64,000 nt of DNA from Gadus chalcogrammus. Its lineage: Eukaryota > Chordata > Actinopteri > Gadiformes > Gadidae. The first letter of the stretch is position 1. Each line of letters starts with the position of its first letter. Positions 34,189 through 45,621 of this stretch are shown here, in pieces. The stretch spans positions 743,892-807,891 of the forward strand of contig NC_079416.1 in NCBI RefSeq assembly GCF_026213295.1, read 5' to 3'. Position numbers and translations under genes: made by a program. A model generated the notes under the pieces. That model was not told the origin of the DNA, made no database searches, and was given only the letters and a program-made list of their open reading frames with translations.

Positions 34189-34425
34189 GTTTCATCGTTT
34201 TGAGATATACAAAGTTAATGTTTAAATTCTCCTGCTTTACTATCAAGCAGCTGTTCGGGAAAAGGCTATCTGGAACAGAAACTTCAGCAGCGTCTACTTG
34301 GCACCACGCCAACTCTTCAACCGATAGCCGCATCATATTATTAAGTGTTTAAACCTGCTCTGAAAACCTGTTCATGCGGGAGCTTCTGCTGACAAAATTT
34401 TCTAGGGTTTTGTTCAATCTACATG

Positions 34426-34498
34426 GTTTCCGTAGTGTAGTGGTTATCACGTTCGCCTAACACTTGAAAGGTCCCCGGTACGAAACCGGGCGGAAACA
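34426..34498 (+). pseudogene. tRNA-Val (AAC) pseudogene
   Basis: Anticodon at 34459-34461. T39, T40, A55; G10 retained. T4 at 34508-34511. Confidence 0.68.
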
Positions 34499-34735
34499 GC
34501 AATACTGTTTTGAGATCAACAAAGTTAATGTTTAAATTCTCCTGCTTTACTATCAAGCAGCTATTCGTGATGAGTCTATCTGGAACAGAGCCTTCAGCAG
34601 CGTCTACTTGGCACCACGCCACCTCTTCAACTGATAGCCTCGTCATATTATTAAGTGTTTAAACCTGCGCTGAAAACCTGTTCATGCGGGAGCTTCTGCT
34701 GACAAAATTTTCTAGGGTTTTGCTCAATCGACATG

Positions 34736-34808
34736 GTTTCCGTAGTGTAGTGGTTATCACGTTCGCCTAACACGCGAAAGGTCCCCGGTTCGAGACCTGG
34801 CGGAAACA
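34736..34808 (+). tRNA. tRNA-Val (AAC), variant
   Basis: Anticodon at 34769-34771. T63 opens one T-stem pair; the rest is clean. No T4. Confidence 0.65.
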
Positions 34809-35271
34809 TGGTGAAAGTATTTGTATTTAGCGCTCGCAGTTGAGAGCATAGACTGTATGAAAGTTAAACTCAAACTCTCGTTGTGAGAAGTGTCTTGGTG
34901 TCAACCTCCTTTCCTGATTTTCCTAGCGTTACTGAGTCTTCTACGTGCACCTCTCCAGCATGGACTTCTGGGGTAACCGTCTCATCCTGGATCGTCTAGC
35001 ATGCAATGGACGGTTCGTAGGCCATTGGCATGTCGTGGCGGGCTTTGGCCGATGTCGTTACGACTTTACAATTGAGGCCTAGCGTGTTAGCATTGTTCCC
35101 CGCTGTAGCAGATGGGCGAATGGATGTTTAGGATAATATGTTTCAAATATGTATGATATAACCACTTACATTCACACCTGACCACTCTGACCCTGGTTCC
35201 ATTAAATGGTGTGAACTCGACTGGACGGTTGATGACAGGATTCTGATGGGTTGCCAGATTCTTGTGTATGT

Positions 35272-35344
35272 GTTTCCGTAGTGTAGTGGTTTTCACGTTA
35301 GCCTCACACGCGAAAGGTCCCCGATTCGAAACCGGGCGGAAACA
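35272..35344 (+). tRNA. tRNA-Val (CAC), variant
   Basis: Anticodon at 35305-35307. T21, A29, A53. T4 at 35354-35357. Confidence 0.5.
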
Positions 35345-35581
35345 GCATTATTGTTTTGAGGTATACAAAGTTAAAGTTTAAATTCTCCTGCTTTACTATC
35401 AAGTAGCTATTCGTGAAGAGTTTATCTTGAACAGAACCATCAGCAGCGTCTACTTGGCACCACGCCACCTCTTGAACCGATAGCCTCGTCATATTATTAA
35501 GTATTTAAATCAACACGGAAAACCTGTTCATGCGGGTGCTTCTGATCACAATATTTTCTAGGTTTGTTTTAATTCTCAAAG

Positions 35582-35654
35582 GTTTCCGTAGTGTAGTGGT
35601 TATCACGTTCGCCTTACACGCGATAGGTCCCCGGTTCGAGACAGGGCGGAAACA
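35582..35654 (+). tRNA. tRNA-Val (TAC), variant
   Basis: Anticodon at 35615-35617. T43, A62; no T4. Confidence 0.55.
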
Positions 35655-36128
35655 TGGTGAAAGTATTTGTATTTAGTGCTCGCAGTTGAGAGCATAGACT
35701 GTATGAAAGTTAAACTCTAACTCTAGTTGTGAGAAGTTCTTAGGAGTGTCTTGGTGTCAACCTCCTTTCCTGTTTTGCCTAGCGATACTGAGTCTTCTAC
35801 GTGCACCTCTCCAGCATGGACTTCTGGGGTAACCGTCTCATCCTGGATCGTCTAGCATGCAATGGACGGTTCGTAGGCCATTGGCATGTCGTGGCGGGCT
35901 TTGGCCGCTGTCGTTACGACTTTACAATTGAGGCCTAGCGTGTTAGCATTGTTCCCCGCTGTAGCAGATGGGCGAATGGATGTTTAGGATAATATGTTTC
36001 AAATATGTATGATATAACCACTTACATTCACACCTGACCACTCTGACCCTGGTTCCATTAAATGTTGTGAACTAGACTGGACGGTTGATGACGGGATTCT
36101 GATGGGTTGCCAGATACTAGGTGTATGT

Positions 36129-36178
36129 GTATTCGTAGTCTAGTGGTTATCACGTTCGCCTCACACGCGAAAGGTCCC
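36129..36178 (+). pseudogene. tRNA-Val (CAC) lacking T arm
   Basis: Fifty bases with anticodon at 36162-36164, then AGGTCCC joins straight to ATCAAAACTG: the T arm and 3' acceptor strand are deleted. The usual T4 is also changed to GTTATG. Confidence 0.85.
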
Positions 36179-36416
36179 ATCAAAACTGTTATGAGATCAA
36201 CAAAGTTAATGTTTAAATTCTCCTGCTTTACTATCAAGCAGCTATTCGGGAAAAGTCTATCTGGAACAGAAACTTCAGCAGCGTCTACTTGGCACCACGC
36301 CCCCTCTTCAACCGATAGCCTCGTCATATTATTAAGTATTTAAACCAACGCGGAAAACCTGTTCATGCGGGTGCTTCTGATGACAATATTTTCTAGTTTT
36401 TTTTTCTTTCGCACAG

Positions 36417-36489
36417 GTTTCCGTAGTGTAGTGGTTATCACGTTCGCCTTACACGCGAAAGGTCCCCGGTTCAAGACCGGGCGGAAACA
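36417..36489 (+). tRNA. tRNA-Val (TAC)
   Basis: Anticodon at 36450-36452. Intact cloverleaf, no T4. Confidence 0.82.
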
Positions 36490-36715
36490 GCATTAATTAC
36501 AAATTTAATGTTTAAATTCTCCTGCTTTGCTATCAAGCAGCTATTCGGGAAAAGTCTGTCTGGAACAGGACCTTCAGCAGTGACTACTTGGCACCACGCC
36601 ACCTCTTCAACCGATAGCCTCGTCATATTATTAAGTGTTTAAACCTGCGCTGAAAACCTGTTCATGCGGGAGCTTCTGCTGACAACATTTTCTAGGGTTA
36701 TGCTCAAGCTAATAG

Positions 36716-36788
36716 GTTTCCGTTGTGTAGTGATTATCACGTTCGCCTAACACGCGATAGGTCCCCGGTTCGAAACCGGGCAGAAACA
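36716..36788 (+). tRNA. tRNA-Val (AAC), variant
   Basis: Anticodon at 36749-36751. T9, A19, T43, A67. T4 at 36798-36801. Confidence 0.6.
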
Positions 36789-37025
36789 GTTTAATCGTTT
36801 TGAGATATACAAAGTTAATGTTTAAATTCTCCTGCTTTACTATCAAGCAGCTATTCGGGAAAAGGCTATCTGGAACAGAAACTTCAGCAGCGTCTACTTG
36901 GCACCACGCCACCTCTTCAACCGATAGCCGCGTCATATTATTAAGTGTTTAAACCTGCGCTGAAAACCTGTTCATGCGGGAGCTTCTGCTGGCAAAATTT
37001 TCTAGGGTTTTGCTCATTCGACATG

Positions 37026-37098
37026 GTTTCCGTAGTGTAGTGGTTATCACGTTCGCCTAACACGCGATAGGTCCCCGGTTCGAGACCGGGCGGAAACA
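37026..37098 (+). tRNA. tRNA-Val (AAC)
   Basis: Anticodon at 37059-37061. T43 only; no T4. Confidence 0.72.
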
Positions 37099-37460
37099 TG
37101 GTGAAAGTATTTGTATTTAGCGCTCGCAGTTGAGAGCATAGACTGTATGAAAGTTAAACTCGAACTCTAGTTGTGAGAAGTGTCTGGGTGTCAACCTCCT
37201 TTCCTGATTTTCCTAGCGTTACTGAGCCTTCTACGTGCACCTCTCCAGCATGGACTTCTGGGGTAACCGTCTCATCCTGGATCGTCTAGCATGCAATGGA
37301 CGGTTCGTAGGCCATTGGTATGTCGTGGTGGGCTTTGGCCGCTGTCGTTACGACTTTACAAGCCTCGTCATATTATTAAGTATTTAAACCAACGCGGAAA
37401 ACCTGTTCATGCGGGTGCTTCTGATCACAAAATGTTCTAGTTTTTTTTTCATTCTCACAG

Positions 37461-37533
37461 GTTTCCGTAGTTTAGTGGTTATCACGTTCGCCTTACACGC
37501 GAAAGGTCCCCGGTTCGAGACCGGGCGGAAACA
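37461..37533 (+). tRNA. tRNA-Val (TAC), variant
   Basis: Anticodon at 37494-37496. T12; no T4. Confidence 0.6.
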
Positions 37534-38007
37534 TGGTGAAAGTATTTGTGTTTAGTGCTCGCAGTTGATAGCATAGACTGTGTGAAAGTTAAACTCTAAC
37601 TCTGGTTGTGAGAAGTTCTTAGGAGTGTCTTGGTGTCAACCTCCTTTCCTGTTTTGCCTAGCGTTACTGAGTCTTCTACGTGCACATCTCCAGCATGGAC
37701 TTCTGGGGTAACCGTCTCATCCTGGATCGTCTAGCGTGCAATGGACGGTTCGTAGTCCATTAGCATGTCGTGGCGGGCTTTGGCCGCTGTCGTTACGACT
37801 TTACAATTGAGGCCTAGCGTGCTAGCATTGTTCCCCGCGGTAGCAGATGGGCGAATGGATGTTTAGGATAATATGTTTCAAATATGTATGATATAACCAC
37901 TTACATTCACACCTGACCACTCTGACCCTGGTTCCATTAAATGTTGTGAACTAGACTGGACGGTTGATGACGGGATACTGATGGGTTGCCAGATACTAGG
38001 TGTATGT

Positions 38008-38080
38008 GTATTCGTAGTGTAGTGGTTATCACGTTCGCCTCACACGCGAAAGGTCCCCGGTTCCAAACCGGGCAGAAACA
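38008..38080 (+). tRNA. tRNA-Val (CAC), divergent
   Basis: Anticodon at 38041-38043. A3, T5, C57 (a pyrimidine at the B-box purine position), A67. T4 at 38090-38093. Confidence 0.48.
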
Positions 38081-38317
38081 TCTAAACTGTTTTGAGATCA
38101 ACAAAGTTAATGTTTAAATTCTCCTGCTTTACTATCAAGCAGCTATTCGTGATGAGTCTATCTGGAACAGAGCCTTCAGCAGCGTCTACTTGGCACCACG
38201 CCACCTCTTCAACCGATAGCCTCGTCATATTATTAAGTGTTTAAACCTGCGCTGAAAACCTGTTCATGTGGGAGCTTCTGCTGACAAAATGTTCTAGGGT
38301 TATGCTCAAGCTAACAG

Positions 38318-38390
38318 GTTTCCGTTGTGTAGTGATTATCACGTTCGCCTAACACGCGAAAGGTCTCCGGTTTGAAACCGGGCAGAAACA
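38318..38390 (+). tRNA. tRNA-Val (AAC), divergent
   Basis: Anticodon at 38351-38353. T9, A19, T49, T56, A67. T4 at 38400-38403. Confidence 0.55.
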
Positions 38391-38627
38391 GTTTCATTGT
38401 TTTGAGATATACAAAGTTAATGTTTAAATTCTCCTGCTTTACTATCAAGCAGCTATTCGGGAAAAGTCTATCTGGAACAGAAACTTCAGCAGCGTCTACT
38501 TGGCACCACGCCCCCTCTTCAACCGATAGCCTCGTCATATTATTAAGTATTTAAACCAACGCGGAAAACCTGTTCATGCGGGTGCTTCTGATGACAATAT
38601 TTTCTAGTTTTTTTTTCTTTCGCACAG

Positions 38628-38700
38628 GTTTCCGTAGTGTAGTGGTTATCACGTTCGCCTTACACGCGAAAGGTCCCCGGTTCAAGACCGGGCGGAAACA
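38628..38700 (+). tRNA. tRNA-Val (TAC)
   Basis: Anticodon at 38661-38663. Intact cloverleaf, no T4. Confidence 0.82.
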
Positions 38701-38926
38701 GCATTAATTACAAATTTAATGTTTAAATTCTCCTGCTTTGCTATCAAGCAGCTATTCGGGAAAAGTCTGTCTGGAACAGGACCTTCAGCAGTGACTACTT
38801 GGCACCACGCCACCTCTTCAACCGATAGCCTCGTCATATTATTAAGTGTTTAAACCTGCGCTGAAAACCTGTTCATGCGGGAGCTTCTGCTGACAACATT
38901 TTCTAGGGTTATGCTCAAGCTAATAG

Positions 38927-38999
38927 GTTTCCGTTGTGTAGTGATTATCACGTTCGCCTAACACGCGATAGGTCCCCGGTTCGAAACCGGGCAGAAACA
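38927..38999 (+). tRNA. tRNA-Val (AAC), variant
   Basis: Anticodon at 38960-38962. T9, A19, T43, A67. T4 at 39009-39012. Confidence 0.6.
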
Positions 39000-39236
39000 G
39001 TTTAATCGTTTTGAGATATACAAAGTTAATGTTTAAATTCTCCTGCTTTACTATCAAGCAGCTATTCGGGAAAAGGCTATCTGGAACAGAAACTTCAGCA
39101 GCGTCTACTTGGCACCACGCCACCTCTTCAACCGATAGCCGCGTCATATTATTAAGTGTTTAAACCTGCGCTGAAAACCTGTTCATGCGGGAGCTTCTGC
39201 TGGCAAAATTTTCTAGGGTTTTGCTCATTCGACATG

Positions 39237-39309
39237 GTTTCCGTAGTGTAGTGGTTATCACGTTCGCCTAACACGCGATAGGTCCCCGGTTCGAGACCGG
39301 GCGGAAACA
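39237..39309 (+). tRNA. tRNA-Val (AAC)
   Basis: Anticodon at 39270-39272. T43 only; no T4. Confidence 0.72.
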
Positions 39310-39671
39310 TGGTGAAAGTATTTGTATTTAGCGCTCGCAGTTGAGAGCATAGACTGTATGAAAGTTAAACTCGAACTCTAGTTGTGAGAAGTGTCTGGGT
39401 GTCAACCTCCTTTCCTGATTTTCCTAGCGTTACTGAGCCTTCTACGTGCACCTCTCCAGCATGGACTTCTGGGGTAACCGTCTCATCCTGGATCGTCTAG
39501 CATGCAATGGACGGTTCGTAGGCCATTGGTATGTCGTGGTGGGCTTTGGCCGCTGTCGTTACGACTTTACAAGCCTCGTCATATTATTAAGTATTTAAAC
39601 CAACGCGGAAAACCTGTTCATGCGGGTGCTTCTGATCACAAAATGTTCTAGTTTTTTTTTCATTCTCACAG

Positions 39672-39744
39672 GTTTCCGTAGTTTAGTGGTTATCACGTTC
39701 GCCTTACACGCGAAAGGTCCCCGGTTCGAGACCGGGCGGAAACA
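39672..39744 (+). tRNA. tRNA-Val (TAC), variant
   Basis: Anticodon at 39705-39707. T12; no T4. Confidence 0.6.
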
Positions 39745-40218
39745 TGGTGAAAGTATTTGTGTTTAGTGCTCGCAGTTGATAGCATAGACTGTGTGAAAGT
39801 TAAACTCTAACTCTGGTTGTGAGAAGTTCTTAGGAGTGTCTTGGTGTCAACCTCCTTTCCTGTTTTGCCTAGCGTTACTGAGTCTTCTACGTGCACATCT
39901 CCAGCATGGACTTCTGGGGTAACCGTCTCATCCTGGATCGTCTAGCGTGCAATGGACGGTTCGTAGTCCATTAGCATGTCGTGGCGGGCTTTGGCCGCTG
40001 TCGTTACGACTTTACAATTGAGGCCTAGCGTGCTAGCATTGTTCCCCGCGGTAGCAGATGGGCGAATGGATGTTTAGGATAATATGTTTCAAATATGTAT
40101 GATATAACCACTTACATTCACACCTGACCACTCTGACCCTGGTTCCATTAAATGTTGTGAACTAGACTGGACGGTTGATGACGGGATACTGATGGGTTGC
40201 CAGATACTAGGTGTATGT

Positions 40219-40291
40219 GTATTCGTAGTGTAGTGGTTATCACGTTCGCCTCACACGCGAAAGGTCCCCGGTTCCAAACCGGGCAGAAACA
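40219..40291 (+). tRNA. tRNA-Val (CAC), divergent
   Basis: Anticodon at 40252-40254. A3, T5, C57, A67. T4 at 40301-40304. Confidence 0.48.
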
Positions 40292-40528
40292 TCTAAACTG
40301 TTTTGAGATCAACAAAGTTAATGTTTAAATTCTCCTGCTTTACTATCAAGCAGCTATTCGTGATGAGTCTATCTGGAACAGAGCCTTCAGCAGCGTCTAC
40401 TTGGCACCACGCCACCTCTTCAACCGATAGCCTCGTCATATTATTAAGTGTTTAAACCTGCGCTGAAAACCTGTTCATGTGGGAGCTTCTGCTGACAAAA
40501 TTTTCTAGGGTTATGCTCAAGCTAATAG

Positions 40529-40601
40529 GTTTCCGTTGTGTAGTGATTATCACGTTCGCCTAACATGCGATAGGTCCCCGGTTCGAAATCGGGCAGAAAC
40601 A
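40529..40601 (+). tRNA. tRNA-Val (AAC), variant
   Basis: Anticodon at 40562-40564. T9, A19, T38, T43, T61, A67. T4 at 40611-40614. Confidence 0.52.
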
Positions 40602-40838
40602 GTTTCATCGTTTTGAGATATACAAAGTTAATGTTTAAATTCTCCTGCTTTACTATCAAGCAGCTGTTCGGGAAAAGGCTATCTGGAACAGAAACTTCAG
40701 CAGCGTCTACTTGGCACCACGCCAACTCTTCAACCGATAGCCGCATCATATTATTAAGTGTTTAAACCTGCTCTGAAAACCTGTTCATGCGGGAGCTTCT
40801 GCTGACAAAATTTTCTAGGGTTTTGTTCAATCTACATG

Positions 40839-40911
40839 GTTTCCGTAGTGTAGTGGTTATCACGTTCGCCTAACACTTGAAAGGTCCCCGGTACGAAACA
40901 GGGCGGAAACA
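40839..40911 (+). pseudogene. tRNA-Val (AAC) pseudogene
   Basis: Anticodon at 40872-40874. T39, T40, A55 plus A62. T4 at 40921-40924. Confidence 0.7.
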
Positions 40912-41148
40912 GCATTACTGTTTTGAGATCAACAAAGTTAATGTTTAAATTCTCCTGCTTTACTATCAAGCAGCTATTCGTGATGAGTCTATCTGGAACA
41001 GAGCCTTCAGCAGCGTCTACTTGGCACCACGCCACCTCTTCAACTGATAGCCTCGTCATATTATTAAGTGTTTAAACCTGCGCTGAAAACCTGTTCATGC
41101 GGGAGCTTCTGCTGACAAAATTGTCTAGGGTTTTGCTCAATCGATATG

Positions 41149-41221
41149 GTTTCCGTAGTGTAGTGGTTATCACGTTCGCCTAACACGCGAAAGGTCCCCG
41201 GTTCGAGACCGGGCGGAAACA
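41149..41221 (+). tRNA. tRNA-Val (AAC)
   Basis: Anticodon at 41182-41184. Fully paired cloverleaf with T loop TTCGAGA. Long spacer follows with no T4. Confidence 0.85.
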
Positions 41222-41685
41222 TGGTGAAGGTATTTGTATTTAGCGCTCGCAGTTGAGAGCATAGACTGTATGAAAGTTAAACTCGAACTCTCGTTGTGAG
41301 AATTGTCTTGGTGTCAACCTCCTTTCCTGATTTTCCTAGCGTTACTGAGTCTTCTACGTGCACCTCTCCAGCATGGACTTCTGGGGTAACCGTCTCATCC
41401 TGGATCGTCTAGCGTGCAATGGACGGTTCGTAGTCCATTAGCATGTCGTGGCGGGCTTTGGCCGCTGTCATTACGACTTTACAATTGAGGCCTAGCGTGC
41501 TAGCATTGTTCCCCGCGGTAGCAGATGGGCGAATGGATGTTTAGGATAATATGTTTCAAATATGTATGATATAACCACTTACATTCACACCTGACCACTC
41601 TGACCCTGGTTCCATTAAATGTTGTGAACTAGACTGGACGGTTGATGACGGGTTTCTAATGGGTTGCCAGATACTAGGTGTACGT

Positions 41686-41758
41686 GTATTCGTAGTGTAG
41701 TGGTTATCACGTTCGCCTCACACGCGAAAGGTCCCCGGTTCGAAACCGGGCGGAAACA
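41686..41758 (+). tRNA. tRNA-Val (CAC)
   Basis: Anticodon at 41719-41721. A3 opens one acceptor pair, T5 wobbles; T arm clean. T4 at 41768-41771. Confidence 0.65.
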
Positions 41759-41995
41759 TCAAAACTGTTTTGAGAGCAACAAAGTTAATGTTTAAATTCT
41801 CCTGCTTTACTATCAAGCAGCTATTCGTGATGAGTCTATCTGGAACAGAGCCTTCAGCAGCGTCTACCTGGCACCTCGCCACCTCTTCAACCGATAGCCT
41901 CGTCATATTATTAAGTGTTTAAACCTGCGCTGAAAATCTGTTCATGTGGGAGCTTCTGCTGACAAAATTGTCTAGGGTTTTGCTCAATCGACATG

Positions 41996-42068
41996 GTTTC
42001 CGTAGTGTAGTGGTTATCACGTTCGCCTAACACGCGAAAGGTCCCCGGTTCGAGACCGGGCGGAAACA
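41996..42068 (+). tRNA. tRNA-Val (AAC)
   Basis: Anticodon at 42029-42031. Fully paired cloverleaf; no T4. Confidence 0.85.
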
Positions 42069-42531
42069 TGGTGAAAGTATTTGTATTTAGCGCTCGCAGT
42101 TGAGAGCATAGACTGTATGAAAGTTAAACTCGAACTCTCGTTGTGAGAAGTGTCTTGGTGTCAACCTCCTTTCCTGATTTTCCTAGCGTTACTGAGTCTT
42201 CTACGTGCACCTCTCCAGCATGGACTTCTGGGGTAACCGTCTCATCCTGGATCGTCTAGCATGCAATGGACGGTTCGTAGGCCATTGGCATGTCGTGGCG
42301 GGCTTTGGCCGCTGTCGTTACGACTTTACAATTGAGGCCTAGCGTGTTAGCATTGTTCCCCGCTGTAGCAGATGGGCGAATGGATGTTTAGGATAATATG
42401 TTTCAAATATGTATGATATAACCACTTACATTCACACCTGACCACTCTGACCCTGGTTCCATTAAATGGTGTGAACTCGACTGGACGGTTGATGACAGGA
42501 TTCTGATGGGTTGCCAGATTCTTGTGTATGT

Positions 42532-42603
42532 GTTTCCGTAGTGTAGTGGTTATCACGTTAGCCTCACACGCGAAAGGTCCCCGATTCGAAACCGGCGGAA
42601 ACA
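42532..42603 (+). tRNA. tRNA-Val (CAC), degenerate
   Basis: Anticodon at 42565-42567. A29, A53 and one G missing from the 3' side of the T stem (72 nt). T4 at 42613-42616. Confidence 0.45.
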
Positions 42604-42840
42604 GCATTATTGTTTTGAGGTATACAAAGTTAATGTTTAAATTCTCCTGCTTTACTATCAAGTAGCTATTCGTGAAGAGTTTATCTTGAACAGAACCATC
42701 AGCAGCGTCTACTTGGCACCACGCCACCTCTTGAACCGATAGCCTCGTCATATTATTAAGTATTTAAACCAACGCGGAAAACCTGTTCATGCGGGTGCTT
42801 CTGATCACAATATTTTCTAGGTTTGTTTTCATTCTCAATG

Positions 42841-42913
42841 GTTTCCGTAGTTTAGTGGTTATCACGTTCGCCTTACATGCGATAGGTCCCCGGTTCGAGA
42901 CCGGGCGGAAACA
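42841..42913 (+). tRNA. tRNA-Val (TAC), variant
   Basis: Anticodon at 42874-42876. T12, T38, T43; no T4. Confidence 0.52.
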
Positions 42914-43387
42914 TGGTGAAAGTATTTGTATTTAGTGCTCGCAGTTGAGAGCATAGACTGTATGAAAGTTAAACTCTAACTCTAGTTGTGAGAAGTTCTT
43001 AGGAGTGTCTTGGTGTCAACCTCCTTTCCTGTTTTGCCTAGCGTTACTGAGTCTTCTACGTGCACCTCTCCAGCATGGAATTCTGGGGTAACCGTCTCAT
43101 CCTGGATCGTCTAGCGTGCAATGGACGGTTCGTAGTCCATTAGCATGTCGTGGCGGGCTTTGGCCGCTGTCGTTACGACTTTACAATTGAGGCCTAGTGT
43201 GCTAGCATTGTTCCCCGCGGTAGCAGATGGGCGAATGGATGTTTAGGATAATATGTTTCAAATATGTAAGATATAACCACTTACATTCACACCTGACCAC
43301 TCTGACCCTGGTTCCATTAAATGTTGTGAACTAGACTGGACGGTTGATGACGGGATTCTGATGGGTTGCCAGATACTAGGTGTATGT

Positions 43388-43437
43388 GTATTCGTAGTCT
43401 AGTGGTTATCACGTTCGCCTCACACGCGAAAGGTCCC
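43388..43437 (+). pseudogene. tRNA-Val (CAC) lacking T arm
   Basis: Anticodon at 43421-43423. Same deletion and same loss of T4 as at 36129, so a duplicate of that event. Confidence 0.85.
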
Positions 43438-43675
43438 ATCAAAACTGTTATGAGATCAACAAAGTTAATGTTTAAATTCTCCTGCTTTACTATCAAGCAG
43501 CTATTCGGGAAAAGTCTATCTGGAACAGAAACTTCAGCAGCGTCTACTTGGCACCACGCCCCCTCTTCAACCGATAGCCTCGTCAGATTATTAAGTATTT
43601 AAACCAACGCGGAAAACCTGTTCATGCGGGTGCTTCTGATGACAATATTTTCTAGTTTTCTTTTCTTTCGCACAG

Positions 43676-43748
43676 GTTTCCGTAGTGTAGTGGTTATCAC
43701 GTTCGCCTTACACGCGATAGGTCCCCGGTTCAAGACCGGGGGGAAACA
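43676..43748 (+). tRNA. tRNA-Val (TAC), variant
   Basis: Anticodon at 43709-43711. T43, and G66 opens 7:66. No T4. Confidence 0.55.
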
Positions 43749-43974
43749 GCATTAATTACAAATTTAATGTTTAAATTCTCCTGCTTTGCTATCAAGCAGC
43801 TATTCGGGAAAAGTCTGTCTGGAACAGGACCTTCAGCAGTGACTACTTGGCACCACGCCACCTCTTCAACCGATAGCCTCGTCATATTATTAAGTGTTTA
43901 AACCTGCGCTGAAAACCTGTTCATGCGGGAGCTTCTGCTGACAACATTTTCTAGGGTTATGCTCAAGCTAATAG

Positions 43975-44047
43975 GTTTCCGTTGTGTAGTGATTATCACG
44001 TTCGCCTAACACGCGATAGGTCCCCGGTTCGAAACCGGGCAGAAACA
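43975..44047 (+). tRNA. tRNA-Val (AAC), variant
   Basis: Anticodon at 44008-44010. T9, A19, T43, A67. Followed by a T5 run at 44056-44060. Confidence 0.6.
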
Positions 44048-44284
44048 GTTTCATCTTTTTGAGATATACAAAGTTAATGTTTAAATTCTCCTGCTTTACT
44101 ATCAAGCAGCTATTCGGGAAAAGGCTATCTGGAACAGAAACTTCAGCAGCGTCTACTTGGCACCACGCCAACTCTTCAACCGATAGCCGCGTCATATTAT
44201 TAAGTGTTTAAACCTGCGCTGAAAACCTGTTCATGCGGGAGCTTCTGCTGACAAAATTTTCTAGGGTTTTGCTCATTCTACATG

Positions 44285-44357
44285 GTTTCCGTAGTGTAGT
44301 GGTTATCACGTTCGCCTAACACGGGAAAGATCCCCGGTTCGAGACTGGGCGGAAACA
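44285..44357 (+). tRNA. tRNA-Val (AAC), degenerate
   Basis: Anticodon at 44318-44320. G40, A46, T62; no T4. Confidence 0.5.
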
Positions 44358-44831
44358 TGGTGAAAGTATTTGTATTTAGTGCTCGCAGTTGATAGCATAG
44401 ACTGTGTGAAAGTTAAACTCTAACTCTAGTTGTGAGAACTTCTTAGGAGTGTCTTGGTGTCAACCTCCTTTCCTGTTTTGCCTAGCGTTACTGAGTCTTC
44501 TACGTGCACCTCTCCAGCATGGACTTCTGGAGTAACCGTCTCATCCTGGATCGTCTAGCGTGCAATGGACGGTTCGTAGTCCATTAGCATGTCGTGGCGG
44601 GCTTTGGCCGCTGTCGTTACGACTTTACAATTGAGGCCTAGCGTGCTTGCATTGTTCCCCGCGGTAGCAGATGGGCAAATGGATGTTTAGGATAATATGT
44701 TTCAAATATGTATGATATAACCACTTACATTCACACCTGACCACTCTGACCCTGGTTCCATTAAATGTTGTGAACTAGACTGGACGGTTGATGACGGGAT
44801 TCTGATGGGTCGCCAGATACACAGTGTATGT

Positions 44832-44904
44832 GTTTTCGTAGTGTAGTGGTTATCACGGTCGCCTCACACGCGAAAGGTCCCCGGTTCGAAACCGGGCGGA
44901 AACA
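44832..44904 (+). tRNA. tRNA-Val (CAC), variant
   Basis: Anticodon at 44865-44867. T5 and G27; T arm clean. T4 at 44914-44917. Last tRNA before the provirus. Confidence 0.6.
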
Positions 44905-45090
44905 TCAAAACTGTTTTGAGATCAACAAAGTTAATGTTTAAATTCTCCTGCTTTACTATCAAGCAGCTATTCGTGATGAGTCTATCTGGAACAGAGCCTT
45001 CAGCAGCGTCTACTTGGCACCACGCCACCTCTTCAACCGATAGCCGCGTCATATTATTAAGTGTTTAAACCTGCGCTGAAAACCTGTTCA

Positions 45091-45621
45091 TGTGGTAGAA
45101 ATTAGTGAGTATACTCTATGATAAACCATGATTATTAATAGGTTTTATATTTTAAATAGTGGAAAGCATTGTGTTTGCAGAATCTGGATTCAGAACAGAT
45201 GGTGCACAGGAATGTATAGGGAACTGGGGGGAAGCTAAGTTGGTCCAAGCCCTTTCAGCCTTGGGTCAAGCTAAAGTTGACCTCAGCCTTTTTAGCCTTG
45301 GGTCATCTTGGCTAATGAGGTTGATCCATGCAGACCACTGAACTGGGCAGTTGATAACATGCTGTGACGAAGATTGACGGGCGGAAACCCCATTGTGACT
45401 CCATTGTGACTCCATTGTAAACAAAGAAATTCCTATACGTGTATAAGTGAGGCTGCAGCCCGATGTGGGGCCAGTGACTTTGCAAACCCACTCAGGCTGT
45501 TGTCGTTGTTGTTTTGCTGCACGATAAAGTCTTTTTCAATTCTTGCTCCGGACCCCTCGATTTCTTTTACACTCTCTCTTAAATTAGTCTAAGTGTTTTA
45601 TATCTCGGTTAATCTCCTACA
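45091..45621 (+). repeat. 5' LTR
   Basis: Starts TGTGG and ends TACA. It contains three CTCCATTGTGA-like repeats near 45391-45418, a TATAAG box at 45442-45447 and a possible poly(A) signal GATAAA at 45523-45528. The match to 54003-54522 is about 98-99 percent by eye. Confidence 0.9.

Larger units (their letters stand above)
36417..40528 (+). repeat. 2211-bp five-gene unit, two copies
   Basis: Loci 36417, 36716, 37026, 37461 and 38008 recur at +2211 (38628 to 40219), sharing the private AAATGTTCTAG leader and the C57 gene. Confidence 0.9.
1..45090 (+). repeat. Tandem tRNA-Val gene array (124 loci)
   Basis: Every 299-547 bp a 73-nt cloverleaf sequence beginning GTTTCCG and ending CGGAAACA or a near variant recurs, always on the + strand. 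The anticodon loop is CTAACAC, CTCACAC or CTTACAC, giving AAC, CAC or TAC, all valine. Two spacer families separate the genes. The short one (about 226-237 bp) has a T4 run at +10 in most AAC and CAC loci and an internal CTGCTT/AAGCAG hairpin. The long one (about 474 bp, with a 362-bp hybrid) starts ATGGTGAAAG and has no early T run. It follows AAC or TAC loci and leads into CAC loci. Bases 1-108 are the tail of a unit cut by the window edge. Nothing else is seen between the tRNA loci. Confidence 0.95.

Noticed and set aside
1..45090. About 90 short open frames of 60-134 codons, many starting MTRLSVEE or MKPGRNSF
   Set aside because: They repeat because the DNA repeats; they run antisense or sense through tRNA genes and spacer, differ by substitutions that follow the DNA, and have no domain.
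1..45090. Regular spacing suggestive of a CRISPR array
   Set aside because: The repeats are 73-nt tRNA genes, the spacers are long and themselves repeated, and the genome is eukaryotic.
45159..45341. 60-codon frame inside the 5' LTR
   Set aside because: Present in non-coding U3, without a domain, and disrupted in the other LTR.
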